Part shown: positions 9,567-18,383 of the stretch, in pieces
Position numbering within the stretch: position 1 is the stretch's first letter
How the letters are laid out: each line of letters begins with the position of its first letter
DNA from: Pseudomonas monteilii NBRC 103158 = DSM 14164
GTDB taxonomy: Bacteria; Pseudomonadota; Gammaproteobacteria; Pseudomonadales; Pseudomonadaceae
Length of the DNA: 64,000 nucleotides
Direction of reading: 5' to 3'
Assembly (NCBI RefSeq): GCF_000730605.1
Contig: NZ_BBIS01000012.1
Span: 186,001-250,000, forward strand
Position numbers and translations under genes: made by a program
The notes under the pieces: model-generated
Told to the model about the DNA's origin: nothing
The model's input: only the letters and a program-made list of their open reading frames with translations
Databases searched by the model: none

Positions 9567-10313
9567 TCAGCGCCCGCCGCCCAGGTCGATGAAGCTGCCC
9601 GTGGAGTAGGATGCCTTGTCAGACAGCAACCAGAGAATGGCCTCGGCCACTTCTTCAGGGCGCCCGCCCCGGCCCATGGGCAAGCCGGGTTCCAGCTTGC
9701 TGACGCGGTCCGGATCACCGGACAGCGCATGGAAGCCAGTGTGAATGTAGCCTGGGCGAACGCCATTGACCCGCACGCCCTCGCCAGCCACCTCTTTGGA
9801 CAGACCAATGGTGAAGGTATCGAGTGCGCCCTTGGAGGCGGCATAGTCGACATATTCGTTGGGCGAACCCAGGCGTGCAGCCACCGATGACACGTTGACG
9901 ATGGCCCCGCCCTGCCCGCCATGCCGACGTGCCATGCGCAGCAGGGCGTGCTTGGCGCAGAGCATGGGGCCGACGACATTGGTTTTCATGACCTTGAGCA
10001 GGCGAAACTCGGACATATCCTCCACCCGGCTTTGCTGGCCGATGGTGCCGGCGTTGTTGACCAATGCGGTGACCGGGCCGAGTTCATCATCAACGCGCTG
10101 GAACAGCTGGATGATTTCATCCTCGACGCTGACGTCGGCGCGCACGGCAATGGCCTCGGCGCCCAAGGCGCGGACCTGGCCCAGGATACCTTCGGCGGCC
10201 TGCTCGTCGGTGTGGTAGTTGATGCAGATGCGGTAGCCCTGACGGGCGGCCAGCAACGCCGTGGCGGCGCCGATGCCACGGCTGCCGCCGGTGATGACGA
10301 TGACTTTTTCCAT
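9567..10313 (-). CDS. short-chain dehydrogenase/reductase
   Basis: A 248-residue classical SDR. The NAD(P) motif is TGGSRGIG near residue 8, NNAG is present at about 90, and the catalytic set is Ser (NVSSVAARLG) with YAASK. The C-terminus shows the normal STGSFIDLGGGR pattern. The Tyr and Lys (DYAASKGAL) are intact, so it should be active. Asn/His after the second beta strand (INYHTDEQ) suggests NADP(H) preference. The substrate is not evident. It is convergent with the hybrid kinase (9 bases between stops) and is not obviously part of an operon. Confidence 0.85.
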   Translation of the reverse strand: MEKVIVITGGSRGIGAATALLAARQGYRICINYHTDEQAAEGILGQVRALGAEAIAVRADVSVEDEIIQLFQRVDDELGPVTALVNNAGTIGQQSRVEDMSEFRLLKVMKTNVVGPMLCAKHALLRMARRHGGQGGAIVNVSSVAARLGSPNEYVDYAASKGALDTFTIGLSKEVAGEGVRVNGVRPGYIHTGFHALSGDPDRVSKLEPGLPMGRGGRPEEVAEAILWLLSDKASYSTGSFIDLGGGR

Positions 10314-10431
10314 GGATCTGCCATTCGTTCCGGGGAGGGAGAGCCGACAATAGGCGAAATAGCTGTGCGTGGGAATGACCAAGGTCAGGTCAACCCACTC
10401 CTATGTTCGCAGCCGTCTTCGGCACCAAGCA

Positions 10432-11349
10432 CTAGAAAGCGAAGCCCTGCCCCAACTCGCTCTCCATCCACTCCAGAAACCGCCGCACTCGCGGGAAGCT
10501 GGAATGAGCCCTTGGGAAAACGAGATGGTGCGCTGCCACAGGGACTCGCAACGCATCGGGTGCGACTTCGACCAGCGCGCCAGAGAGAAGATACTTGTGA
10601 GCGAGAATTGAACTTTCGAGCGCGAAACCAAGGCCGTGGCTCGCGGCCTCCAAGGTCATGTAAGAGCGGTCAAAACTCAATGCATAAGGTTTCTCAGGGC
10701 GCTCCAACCCATGTTGAGCGAACCATTGCGGCCATTTGAGCAGGGTGGCCTCAGACAGAATAAGGTCTTGGCTCAGCAGGTCGCGTGGATGTGAGACAGC
10801 ACGCTTGGCAAGCAGGCCCGGTGACGCCAGAACAGTGAACGTCTCATCGCGTATCGTGCGGACTTCATAACTTGGCCAGTTCGGTGTGCCGTGGCGGATA
10901 TCAACATCAATCTTGTCCCGGCTGAAATGCAAGGACTCGTACGAACAGGAGAGGTTGATCTGGATATCAGGATGCGCCAGTCGAAACGCCTCCAGCCTCG
11001 GCATGATCCACAAAAGACCAAAACTGGGTGACGAGTGCAGCCGCAGGCAATCAAGGCTGACGTCGCTCGCTGCACGCTCGGTGGCAATTGCCAGGCTATG
11101 GAGCACACCCGAAATTTCTTTCAAGTACTGCTCGCCTACCGGTGTAAGCCTCACACCGCGAGCCTCTCGAATGAACAACTGGCGACCGATCATTCCCTCT
11201 AGATTGGCGAGTTGATGGCTGACAGCTGAAGGCGTCAAGTCGAGTGTCTCGGCAGCCCGCGCTACATTGCCGAAACGTGCAGTCTGTTCAAAGCACTGAA
11301 TTGCCCTCAACGGTGGAATGACGGGTATCGCATCGGCAGTGACTTTCAT
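10432..11349 (-). CDS. LysR-family regulator (GcvA-like), divergent to the transketolase operon
   Basis: A 305-residue LysR regulator. The N-terminal HTH is PPLRAIQCFEQTARFGNVAR followed by AAETLDLTPSAVSHQLANLE, typical of the GcvA/AmpR branch. The C-terminal effector domain follows from about residue 95. The ATG at 11349 is chosen because it gives the standard N-terminus; an upstream in-frame start adds a non-homologous extension. It is divergent from the SDR-MFS-transketolase operon across 194 bases that contain an 18-base palindrome. It most likely controls that operon in response to the imported substrate. Confidence 0.88.
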   Translation of the reverse strand: MKVTADAIPVIPPLRAIQCFEQTARFGNVARAAETLDLTPSAVSHQLANLEGMIGRQLFIREARGVRLTPVGEQYLKEISGVLHSLAIATERAASDVSLDCLRLHSSPSFGLLWIMPRLEAFRLAHPDIQINLSCSYESLHFSRDKIDVDIRHGTPNWPSYEVRTIRDETFTVLASPGLLAKRAVSHPRDLLSQDLILSEATLLKWPQWFAQHGLERPEKPYALSFDRSYMTLEAASHGLGFALESSILAHKYLLSGALVEVAPDALRVPVAAHHLVFPRAHSSFPRVRRFLEWMESELGQGFAF

Positions 11350-11496
11350 GCATCGGCTTCCGCTGTAGATATTGACCTTGCTTGGAAGACGCATTCAATC
11401 ATTGGCCATCGCGCAATGCGAGCCATGAATTTTCTTCAGCAACGAGTGATTTTTACCTTATTGCTCGGCCTGTACCTGAAGAACAAGCTGCGCCTA

Positions 11497-11514
11497 TCGA
11501 TTCAGGTGAATCGA
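11497..11514. promoter_or_regulatory. 18-base palindrome before the transketolase operon
   Basis: TCGATTCAGGTGAATCGA has perfect 8-base arms around GG and ends 29 bases before the SDR start codon. A second, looser T-N11-A element (TGAATTTTCTTCA, 11426-11438) lies further upstream and shares the TGAA/TTCA core. The pair fits a LysR regulator that binds an upstream recognition site and a promoter-proximal site, or a repressor operator. Confidence 0.5.
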
Positions 11515-11543
11515 ACCCATAAAAATAATCAGAGGTTTCACTC

Positions 11544-12293
11544 ATGCTTCTTCAAGGAAAAGTCGCCATCATCACAGGCGCAGCATCGGCACGTGGTATC
11601 GGACGAGCCACTGCCACCACGTTCGCACAACAGGGTGCCCGCGTGGTTATCCTGGACCTGGATGAATCCGCCGCTCGCGACGCTGCCGCCGCGCTTGGCG
11701 AAGGGCATCTGGGGCTCGCTGCCAACGTCGCCGACGAAGCTCAAGTGCAGCATGCCGTAGCGCAAATCATTGAGCACTTCGGCCGCATCGACGTGCTGGT
11801 CAACAACGCAGGCATCACCCAACCGTTGAAGATTCTGGACATCAAGCACAGCGACTATGACAAAGTGCTGGACGTAAGCCTGCGCGGCACATTGCTGATG
11901 TCGCAGGCAGTGATCCCGCACATGCGCCAACAGCAATCCGGCAGCATCATTTGCATGTCGTCGGTATCGGCGCAGCGCGGCGGTGGCATCTTCGGTGGCC
12001 CACACTACAGCGCAGCGAAAGCCGGCGTGCTGGGGCTGGGTAAAGCCATGGCCCGTGAGCTGGGCCCTGACAACGTGCGGGTAAACTCGATTGCACCCGG
12101 CCTGATCCACACCGACATCACAGGCGGCCTCATGCAGGACGAGCGCCGCCACGCGATCATCGATGGCATCCCGCTGGGTCGCCTGGGTGAAGCACAGGAC
12201 GTTGCCAACGCTGCGCTGTTTCTGGCCAGCGACCTGTCCTCCTACCTGACAGGCATTACCCTGGATGTGAACGGCGGCATGTTGATCCACTGA
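11544..12293 (+). CDS. short-chain dehydrogenase (polyol/sugar-type), first gene of operon
   Basis: A 249-residue classical SDR. The cofactor motif is TGAASARGIGRA. An Asp-Leu-Asp stretch (VILDLDESAAR) ends the second beta strand and predicts NAD+ preference. VNNAG, the catalytic SSVSAQRGGG and YSAAKAG are present, and the C-terminus ITLDVNGGMLIH is complete. It is the first gene of a four-gene unit with an MFS carrier and a split transketolase. Its likely job is to oxidize an imported polyol or sugar acid to a ketose that the transketolase can use. The exact substrate cannot be read from the sequence. Confidence 0.88.
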   Translation: MLLQGKVAIITGAASARGIGRATATTFAQQGARVVILDLDESAARDAAAALGEGHLGLAANVADEAQVQHAVAQIIEHFGRIDVLVNNAGITQPLKILDIKHSDYDKVLDVSLRGTLLMSQAVIPHMRQQQSGSIICMSSVSAQRGGGIFGGPHYSAAKAGVLGLGKAMARELGPDNVRVNSIAPGLIHTDITGGLMQDERRHAIIDGIPLGRLGEAQDVANAALFLASDLSSYLTGITLDVNGGMLIH

Positions 12294-12392
12294 TGACCGG
12301 CCGGATGTAGTTGCGCTGGCCTGTCGGCTGGCGCTGTTCTGAATCGACGTTACAGCCGTTAGCTGTCAATAAAAACAAGAGATCAGACCATC

Positions 12393-13691
12393 ATGACAAC
12401 CCTGTCTCTGGAGGCGGTCGTCAGCGTCCGCGCCAACGCGTATCGCAAAACTGCCTGGCGATTGATGCCGTTCCTGATGCTGTGCTACCTGTGTGCTTAT
12501 CTGGACCGCGTCAACGTTGGCTTCGCCAAGCTGCAAATGATGAACGACCTGTCATTGAGCGAGGCCGTCTACGGCCTTGGTGCGGGCATGTTCTTCCTGG
12601 GTTATTTTCTCTGCGAGGTGCCCAGCAACCTGATCCTGCATCGGGTTGGCGCTCGGCGTTGGATCGCTCGTATCATGATTTCCTGGGGCATCATCTCTGC
12701 CCTGTTCGCCTTCGTCGAAACGGCCTGGCAGTTCTATGCGTTGCGCTTTTTGCTCGGCATTGCCGAAGCGGGCTTGGCACCAGGGCTGTTGCTGTACCTG
12801 ACCTACTGGTTTCCCTCCTACCGCCGCGCAAGAATGACGGTGCTGTGGTTCGTGGCGATCCCCCTGTCGGGCATGGTTGGGGGGCCGATCTCCGGCTGGA
12901 TCATGAACAGCTTTGCAGGCTTCCATGGCTGGGCCGGCTGGCAGTGGATGTTCGTTCTCGAAGCCATTCCGACTGTCATCGTTGGCCTGTTGGTGCTGGC
13001 CTATCTGAAGGACGGCGTGCATCAGGCAACCTGGCTCACGGATGATGAAAAGGCGCTGGTCAACAAAGAGTTGGCCGAAGACAACAGCTGCAAGGTCACC
13101 CACGCCTCACCTCGTGAGTTCATCCGGGATCGCCGCTTGTGGCTGCTGGCGTGCATCTACTTCTGTGTCGTGATGGGCCAGTACGCTATCACCTTCTGGC
13201 TGCCGACACTGGTGCGCAACGCAGGCGTATCCGACCCCTTGCACATCGGCCTTCTGACCAGCCTGCCGTACATCTGTGCAATTGCTGCCATGTTGCTCAT
13301 GGGCCGCAGTGGCGACAAACACCGCGAGCGCCGCTGGCACCTCGTCGTACCGATGATCGCCGGTGCAATCGGCCTGACGCTGGCAACACTGATGGGCGGC
13401 AACCTGTTGCTTTCGATACTGAGCCTGTGCCTGGCGGCTTCAGGCGTGCTGTCGGCTTCCTCGCTGTTCTGGATGCTGCCCACCACGCTGCTGGGCGGCG
13501 TGTCGGCGGCGGCCGGTATTGCCGGAATCAACAGCTTCGCCAACCTCGCCGGGTTCTGCTCGCCTTACCTGATCGGCTGGATTACGACCACAACCGGGTC
13601 CAGTGCCATCGGCATGTACCTCATCACCGCCGTACTGCTGGTAGGTGCCTGCCTGGTGTTGCGCATCCCTGCCGCTTCGGTCAATCGCTGA
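12393..13691 (+). CDS. MFS permease of the anion:cation symporter family
   Basis: A 432-residue, 12-helix major facilitator protein. The first helix MPFLMLCYLCAYLDRVNVGF and the motif YGLGAGMFFLGYFLCEVPSN are typical of the ACS family, which carries organic anions such as tartrate, hexuronates, phthalate or hydroxyphenylacetate. It lies 99 bases after the SDR and 19 bases before the transketolase halves, so it is probably their uptake system. ACS membership suggests the imported compound is an acid, for example an aldonic or sugar acid; this is inference. Confidence 0.88.
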   Translation: MTTLSLEAVVSVRANAYRKTAWRLMPFLMLCYLCAYLDRVNVGFAKLQMMNDLSLSEAVYGLGAGMFFLGYFLCEVPSNLILHRVGARRWIARIMISWGIISALFAFVETAWQFYALRFLLGIAEAGLAPGLLLYLTYWFPSYRRARMTVLWFVAIPLSGMVGGPISGWIMNSFAGFHGWAGWQWMFVLEAIPTVIVGLLVLAYLKDGVHQATWLTDDEKALVNKELAEDNSCKVTHASPREFIRDRRLWLLACIYFCVVMGQYAITFWLPTLVRNAGVSDPLHIGLLTSLPYICAIAAMLLMGRSGDKHRERRWHLVVPMIAGAIGLTLATLMGGNLLLSILSLCLAASGVLSASSLFWMLPTTLLGGVSAAAGIAGINSFANLAGFCSPYLIGWITTTTGSSAIGMYLITAVLLVGACLVLRIPAASVNR

Positions 13692-13710
13692 GTTAATTGG
13701 AGTTTCCCGA

Positions 13711-14559
13711 ATGACTGCTCAACCCTCACCCACCACACTGGCGGCGCTGACAGAGCGCGCCTACAACATTCGTCACCATGCCCTGCGCATGGGCCAGGTT
13801 CAGGGCCAGGGCTATGTCGGCCAGGCGCTAGGCGCGGCCGATCTGCTTGCGGTGTCTTACTTTCACGCACTGCGCTACCAGCCTCATAACCCGGAATGGG
13901 AACAGCGTGATCGCTTCTATCTGTCCATTGGTCACTACGCGATAGCCTTGTACGCGGCGTTGATCGAAGCCGAAGTTATCCCGCTCGAAGAGCTGGAAAC
14001 CTACGGCTCCGACGACAGCCGCTTGCCGATGTCGGGCATGGCGGCCTACACACCGGGAATGGAAATCACCGGCGGCTCTTTGGGCCACGGGCTGGGCATC
14101 GCGGTCGGCGCTTGCCTGGGCCTCAAGCGCAAGAAGTCGGATTCATTCGTCTACAACCTGTTGTCCGACGGAGAGTTGAACGAGGGTTCGACCTGGGAGG
14201 CAGCGATGTCGGCCTCGCACTGGAAGCTCGACAACCTGATCGCAATCATCGACGTCAACAACCAACAGGCTGACGGCCACTCAAGCGAAGTACTGGCTTT
14301 TGAACCCATCGTGGATCGCTGGCAGGCCTTCGGCTGGTTCACGCAGCGTGTAGACGGCAATGATCTGCAAGCGCTGGTCACCGCATTCGACGCTGCCCGA
14401 CAACACCAAGGGGAGCAACCAAGAGTGATCATCTGCGACACCAAGATGGGCAAGGGCGTGGACTTCCTGGAGGGTCGCGAGAAAACTCACTTCATCCGCG
14501 TTGATGAACACGAATGGGATCTGGCGCTTGAAAACCTTCAGCTCGGGAGCAGCAAATGA
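13711..14559 (+). CDS. split transketolase, N-terminal (TPP-binding) subunit
   Basis: A 282-residue subunit equal to the N-terminal half of transketolase. It binds thiamine diphosphate: the GDG-type motif is SDGELNEGSTWEA (Asp153, Gly154), followed by DNLIAIIDVNNQQADG. GSLGHGLGIAVGA is also conserved in position. Where transketolases usually have SGHPG near residue 35, this protein reads QGYVGQALG, so Tyr35 replaces the conserved histidine. GGAG precedes the ATG at 13711, and the C-terminal half starts inside the last codons of this gene (ATGA overlap). Together the two proteins should form a heterotetramer. Confidence 0.9.
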   Translation: MTAQPSPTTLAALTERAYNIRHHALRMGQVQGQGYVGQALGAADLLAVSYFHALRYQPHNPEWEQRDRFYLSIGHYAIALYAALIEAEVIPLEELETYGSDDSRLPMSGMAAYTPGMEITGGSLGHGLGIAVGACLGLKRKKSDSFVYNLLSDGELNEGSTWEAAMSASHWKLDNLIAIIDVNNQQADGHSSEVLAFEPIVDRWQAFGWFTQRVDGNDLQALVTAFDAARQHQGEQPRVIICDTKMGKGVDFLEGREKTHFIRVDEHEWDLALENLQLGSSK

Positions 14560-15563
14560 GTAGTGTAAATAACCCGGCAACGGGCAAAAAACGTTTGACC
14601 ACTTCGGCGATGATTGCCTCGATCGCTTCTGAAGGTCAGACGACACGCCCTGCGCCGTTTGGGCATGCACTGGCGACACTGGCCGAGCAACGTCAGGACA
14701 TCGTCGGGCTGTCTGCAGACCTCTCGAAGTACACAGACCTGCACATCTTCGCCAAGGCCCACCCGGATCGTTTCTATCAGATGGGCATGGCCGAACAGTT
14801 GCTGATGAGCGCAGCTGCCGGTATGGCCCGGGAAGGCTTCACGCCGTTCGCGACCACCTATGCGGTATTCGCCTCACGCCGCGCGTACGACTTCATCTGC
14901 ATGGCGATTGCAGAGGAAAACCTCAACGTCAAGATCGTATGCGGCCTGCCAGGGCTGACTACCGGCTACGGCCCGAGCCACCAGGCGACGGACGACCTTG
15001 CGATCTTCCGCGCCATGCCAAATCTGATGATCGTAGACCCCTGCGATGCGCTGGAAATCGAACAAGCCGTTCCAGCGATTGCAGCGCACCAAGGGCCAGT
15101 GTACATGCGCCTGCTCCGGGGCAATGTGCCAGTAGTGCTTGACGAATACGGCTACAAGTTTGAAATCGGCAAAGCCAAGAACCTGCGCACGGGCAACGAT
15201 GTACTGATCATTTCCACAGGCCTGATGACCATGCGCGCCCTCGAAGCTGCCGAGAAACTGAAGGCGGATGGTGTCGACGTTGCGGTGCTGCACGTACCGA
15301 CCGTCAAGCCGCTGGACGAGCAAACGATTCTGGCTGAAGCGCGCAAACCCGGACGCCTGGTGGTCACGGCAGAAAACGCTTCGATCATTGGCGGCTTGGG
15401 TGAAGCTGTGGCCGGGTTGTTGATGCGCAATAGCGTAACGCCGACATTCCGCCAGATCGCGCTGCCAGATGCCTTCCTGGATGCCGGCGCTTTGCCGACT
15501 TTGCACGACCGCTATGGCATCTCAACGCAAGCAGTCAGCGCTCAAATCAAGGCTTGGCTTTAA
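14556..15563 (+). CDS. split transketolase, C-terminal subunit
   Basis: A 335-residue subunit matching the pyrimidine-binding and C-terminal domains of transketolase. The catalytic glutamate that activates TPP is Glu80 in MGMAEQ. ATTYAVFASRRAYDF follows, and YGPSHQATDDLA contains the usual active-site histidine. In ordinary split enzymes a SHAG-like motif lies just before this, with a phosphate-contacting His. Here the sequence is CGLPGL (residues 129-134), so that His appears to be absent. It overlaps the N-terminal subunit by four bases (translational coupling) and is followed by a strong hairpin. Confidence 0.9.
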   Translation: MSSVNNPATGKKRLTTSAMIASIASEGQTTRPAPFGHALATLAEQRQDIVGLSADLSKYTDLHIFAKAHPDRFYQMGMAEQLLMSAAAGMAREGFTPFATTYAVFASRRAYDFICMAIAEENLNVKIVCGLPGLTTGYGPSHQATDDLAIFRAMPNLMIVDPCDALEIEQAVPAIAAHQGPVYMRLLRGNVPVVLDEYGYKFEIGKAKNLRTGNDVLIISTGLMTMRALEAAEKLKADGVDVAVLHVPTVKPLDEQTILAEARKPGRLVVTAENASIIGGLGEAVAGLLMRNSVTPTFRQIALPDAFLDAGALPTLHDRYGISTQAVSAQIKAWL

Positions 15564-15575
15564 AAGTAGGCCTGA

Positions 15576-15616
15576 CACGGCCACAGCACTGGGGGTAACC
15601 CAGGGTTGTGGCCGTG
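15576..15616. terminator. bidirectional hairpin after the transketolase operon
   Basis: CACGGCCACA (15576-15585) pairs perfectly with TGTGGCCGTG (15607-15616) around an inner CTGGGGG/CCCAGG segment. It lies between two convergent genes and could end transcription from both, although no long T-run follows. Confidence 0.65.
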
Positions 15617-15627
15617 ATACTGCGGCT

Positions 15628-17163
15628 TCAATGCCCTGCCGAAGCCGGTCCCGCCTTGGCGATGAACGGTGGCTTGGCAAACCACACCAGCAAGATCAAC
15701 CCGGCAAACACCCAGGTCATCAAGGTGAAGTAATCCACCGTCGACATCATGTACGCCTGCCCATTGAGTATCTGCTCAAGTTGCGCATAGCTCTGCGGGT
15801 TAGCCCCACCCAGTTGCTCAAGCGTATGCCGCGTAGCCGGGTCGAACTGGCTGATATTCTCGCTCAGGTAAGCATGGTGCTGATCCGCCCGACGAATCCA
15901 GATCCAGGTCGTCAACGACGCGGCAAAACTCCCCCCCAGCGTACGCAGGAAGGTCGCCAGCCCCGACCCGTCGGCGATCTGGTGCGGCGGCAGGTCAGAC
16001 AGCAGGATGCTCAAGGTCGGCATGAAGAACAGCGCCACACCAATACCCATGAACAACTGCACCAGGGCCACATGCTGGAAGTCCACCTCACTGGTGAAGC
16101 CCGCACGCATATAGCAGCTGGTACCGATCGCCAGGAACGCCAGCCCCGCCAGCACCCGCAGGTCGAACCGGTGCGCATACTTGCCCACGAACGGCGACAT
16201 GATCACCGGCAGCAAGCCGATTGGCGCCACCGCCAGGCCCGCCCAGGTCGCGGTGTAGCCCATCTGCGTCTGCAACCATTGCGGCAGGATCAGGTTGATG
16301 CCGAAGAACCCCGCATACCCCCCGACCAGCACAAGGGTGCCAACCCGGAAGTTGCGGTGCACGAACAGGCGCAAGTTCACCACAGGGTGGCGGTCGGTCA
16401 GTTCCCAGATCACGAACACGGCCAGAAACACCACCGAAATCAGGCTACCGACGATGATGAACGAAGACTCGAACCAATCCAGGTCATTGCCTTTGTCCAG
16501 CACCACCTGCAACGCGCCGACACCGATGATCAACGTGAGCAAACCGATGTAATCCATCGGCTGGCGGCTGGTGACCACAGGCCGCGAACGCATCTGCTGA
16601 CGCACGACGGCGGCGGCGAACAGGCCGATGGGCACGTTGATGAAGAAGATCCATGGCCAACTGTAGCTGTCGGTAATCCAGCCCCCCAGAATCGGCCCGG
16701 CAATCGGCGCCACCACCGTGACCATCGCCAGCAGCGCCAACGCCATCCCCCGCTTGGCCGGGGGGTACACGGCAATCAGCAAGGTCTGGGTCATCGGGTA
16801 CAACGGCCCGGCAACCACCCCTTGCAACACGCGAAAGCCGACCAGCTCCGGCATCGACTGGGCGATACCGCACAGGAACGAGGCCAGCACGAACAGCAGC
16901 GTGGCCCAGATGAACAGTTTCACTTCACCAAACCGCCGGCTCAGCCAGCCGGTCAGCGGCAAGGCGATGGCGTTGCTCACCGCGAACGACGTGATGACCC
17001 AGGTGCCCTGCTCGTAACTCACCCCCAGGTTGCCGGAAATGGTCGGCAACGCCACGTTGGCGATGGTGGTGTCGAGCACCTGCATGAACGTCGCCAGCGA
17101 CAGGCCGATGGTGGTCAGCAGCAGGCTCGGCGGCGTGAACTGGGCAGCGGCGTTGTTGCTCAT
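15628..17163 (-). CDS. emrB: EmrB/QacA-type 14-helix drug exporter
   Basis: A 511-residue DHA2-family MFS transporter with 14 predicted helices. It begins LLLTTIGLSLATFMQVLDTTIANVAL, the classic DHA2 first helix, and carries the motif LSRRFGEVKLF (motif A) and PIAGPILGGWITDSYSWPW (motif C, antiporter type). It overlaps emrA by four bases. With EmrA it should export hydrophobic or aromatic compounds across both membranes, using an outer-membrane channel encoded elsewhere. It is the last gene of marR-emrA-emrB. Confidence 0.9.
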   Translation of the reverse strand: MSNNAAAQFTPPSLLLTTIGLSLATFMQVLDTTIANVALPTISGNLGVSYEQGTWVITSFAVSNAIALPLTGWLSRRFGEVKLFIWATLLFVLASFLCGIAQSMPELVGFRVLQGVVAGPLYPMTQTLLIAVYPPAKRGMALALLAMVTVVAPIAGPILGGWITDSYSWPWIFFINVPIGLFAAAVVRQQMRSRPVVTSRQPMDYIGLLTLIIGVGALQVVLDKGNDLDWFESSFIIVGSLISVVFLAVFVIWELTDRHPVVNLRLFVHRNFRVGTLVLVGGYAGFFGINLILPQWLQTQMGYTATWAGLAVAPIGLLPVIMSPFVGKYAHRFDLRVLAGLAFLAIGTSCYMRAGFTSEVDFQHVALVQLFMGIGVALFFMPTLSILLSDLPPHQIADGSGLATFLRTLGGSFAASLTTWIWIRRADQHHAYLSENISQFDPATRHTLEQLGGANPQSYAQLEQILNGQAYMMSTVDYFTLMTWVFAGLILLVWFAKPPFIAKAGPASAGH

Positions 17164-18353
17164 CGCTGGGCCGTCTTGCCGGTTGCGCTGTTTTCGTGAA
17201 TCAGCCGGGCAATCAGGTCGTCTGCCTCGACCAGTTGGCGGTCGTACACCTGGGTGGTGTAGCTGGCCTGCTGCGGCGGCTGCTGGGCCAGGGCCGGGCC
17301 ACTCTGGTCGTGCAGGTCGACTTCCACCACCGTGGAAAGGCCGATGCGCAACGGGTGGTCCTTGAGCTGGTCAGGGCTGAGGTGAATACGCACCGGCACC
17401 CGCTGCACGATCTTGATCCAGTTGCCAGTGGCGTTTTGTGCAGGCAACAACGCGAATGCGCTACCGGTACCGGCCCCCAGGCTGTCCACCGTGCCGCTGT
17501 ACTTGACCTCGCCGCCGTACAGGTCGGCGCTGATCTGCACCGGCTGGCCGATGCGCATGTCACGCAGCTGGGTTTCCTTGAAGTTGGCATCGATCCACAC
17601 CTGGTCCAGCGGGATCACCGCCATGGTCGCAGTGCCCGGTTGCAGGCGCTGGCCCAATTGCACGGTGCGCTTGGCAACGTAGCCGGTTACCGGTGCCACC
17701 AAGGTGGTACGGGCATGATCGAGGTAGGCCTGACGCAGGTCGGCAGCAGCAGCCATCACCTCGGGATGCGAAGACACCACGGTGTCATCGACCAGCGCGC
17801 TGCTGGTGCTGAGTTGCTGGCGGGCACTGTTGACAGCAGCCTGGGCCACACTCAGGTCGTCGCGGGCATGAGACAGCTCTTCTGCGGCAATGGCACCGCT
17901 GTCGGCGAGCACCTTGCGCCGGTTGAAGTCCTGCTGTGCCTTGCGCAATTCGGCCTGGCGGGTTTCCAGCTGAGCCTTGAGCGAGTCGACGTTGCTGTAC
18001 AGCCCGCGTACCTGCCGCACACTGCGCGCCAGCTTGGCCTCGGCGGACTGCAAGGCCACCTCGCTGTCGGCCGGGTCGAATTGCAGCAACACCTGGCCGG
18101 CGTGGACCAGGTCGCCGTCATCGGCACCAATGCTGGTGACGGTGCCGGTGACCAGCGGGGTGATCTCCACCACGTTGCCGTTGACGTAGGCATCGTCGGT
18201 GCTTTCGTGCCAGCGCCCGACCAGGCTGTACCAGGCCCAGGTGCCGATACCGGCAAGGATCAGCAACAACACCAGGCCAAGCAGCCAGGCCTTGCGCTTG
18301 CGCGACGGCTCGGGCGCGGCGGAGGGAGTCGGGGTGTCTGCGGGAGTGGCCAT
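17160..18353 (-). CDS. emrA: EmrA-type membrane fusion protein
   Basis: A 397-residue periplasmic adaptor of the HlyD/EmrA family. A short cytoplasmic tail is followed by one membrane helix (about residues 22-44, KAWLLGLVLLLILAGIGTWA). The first lipoyl half is DDAYVNGNVVEITPLVTGTV. A long coiled-coil hairpin occupies roughly 90-200. The second lipoyl half contains ARTTLVAPVTGYVAKRTVQL, and a beta-barrel domain ends the protein. It is 30 bases downstream of the MarR gene and overlaps emrB, so the three genes form one operon. Confidence 0.9.
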   Translation of the reverse strand: MATPADTPTPSAAPEPSRKRKAWLLGLVLLLILAGIGTWAWYSLVGRWHESTDDAYVNGNVVEITPLVTGTVTSIGADDGDLVHAGQVLLQFDPADSEVALQSAEAKLARSVRQVRGLYSNVDSLKAQLETRQAELRKAQQDFNRRKVLADSGAIAAEELSHARDDLSVAQAAVNSARQQLSTSSALVDDTVVSSHPEVMAAAADLRQAYLDHARTTLVAPVTGYVAKRTVQLGQRLQPGTATMAVIPLDQVWIDANFKETQLRDMRIGQPVQISADLYGGEVKYSGTVDSLGAGTGSAFALLPAQNATGNWIKIVQRVPVRIHLSPDQLKDHPLRIGLSTVVEVDLHDQSGPALAQQPPQQASYTTQVYDRQLVEADDLIARLIHENSATGKTAQR

Positions 18354-18383
18354 GACAATACCTTGGATAATTCGTGACAGGGT

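Noticed and set aside
10432..15616. Idea that the transketolase operon is a mobile island
   Set aside because: No integrase, tRNA, direct repeats or insertion sequence is visible at either side, and base composition looks similar to the neighbours; acquisition can only be judged by comparing strains.
15469..17199. 576-codon plus-strand frame opposite emrB
   Set aside because: The translation is His/Gln/Arg-rich and low in complexity; emrB on the other strand has clear helices and motifs.
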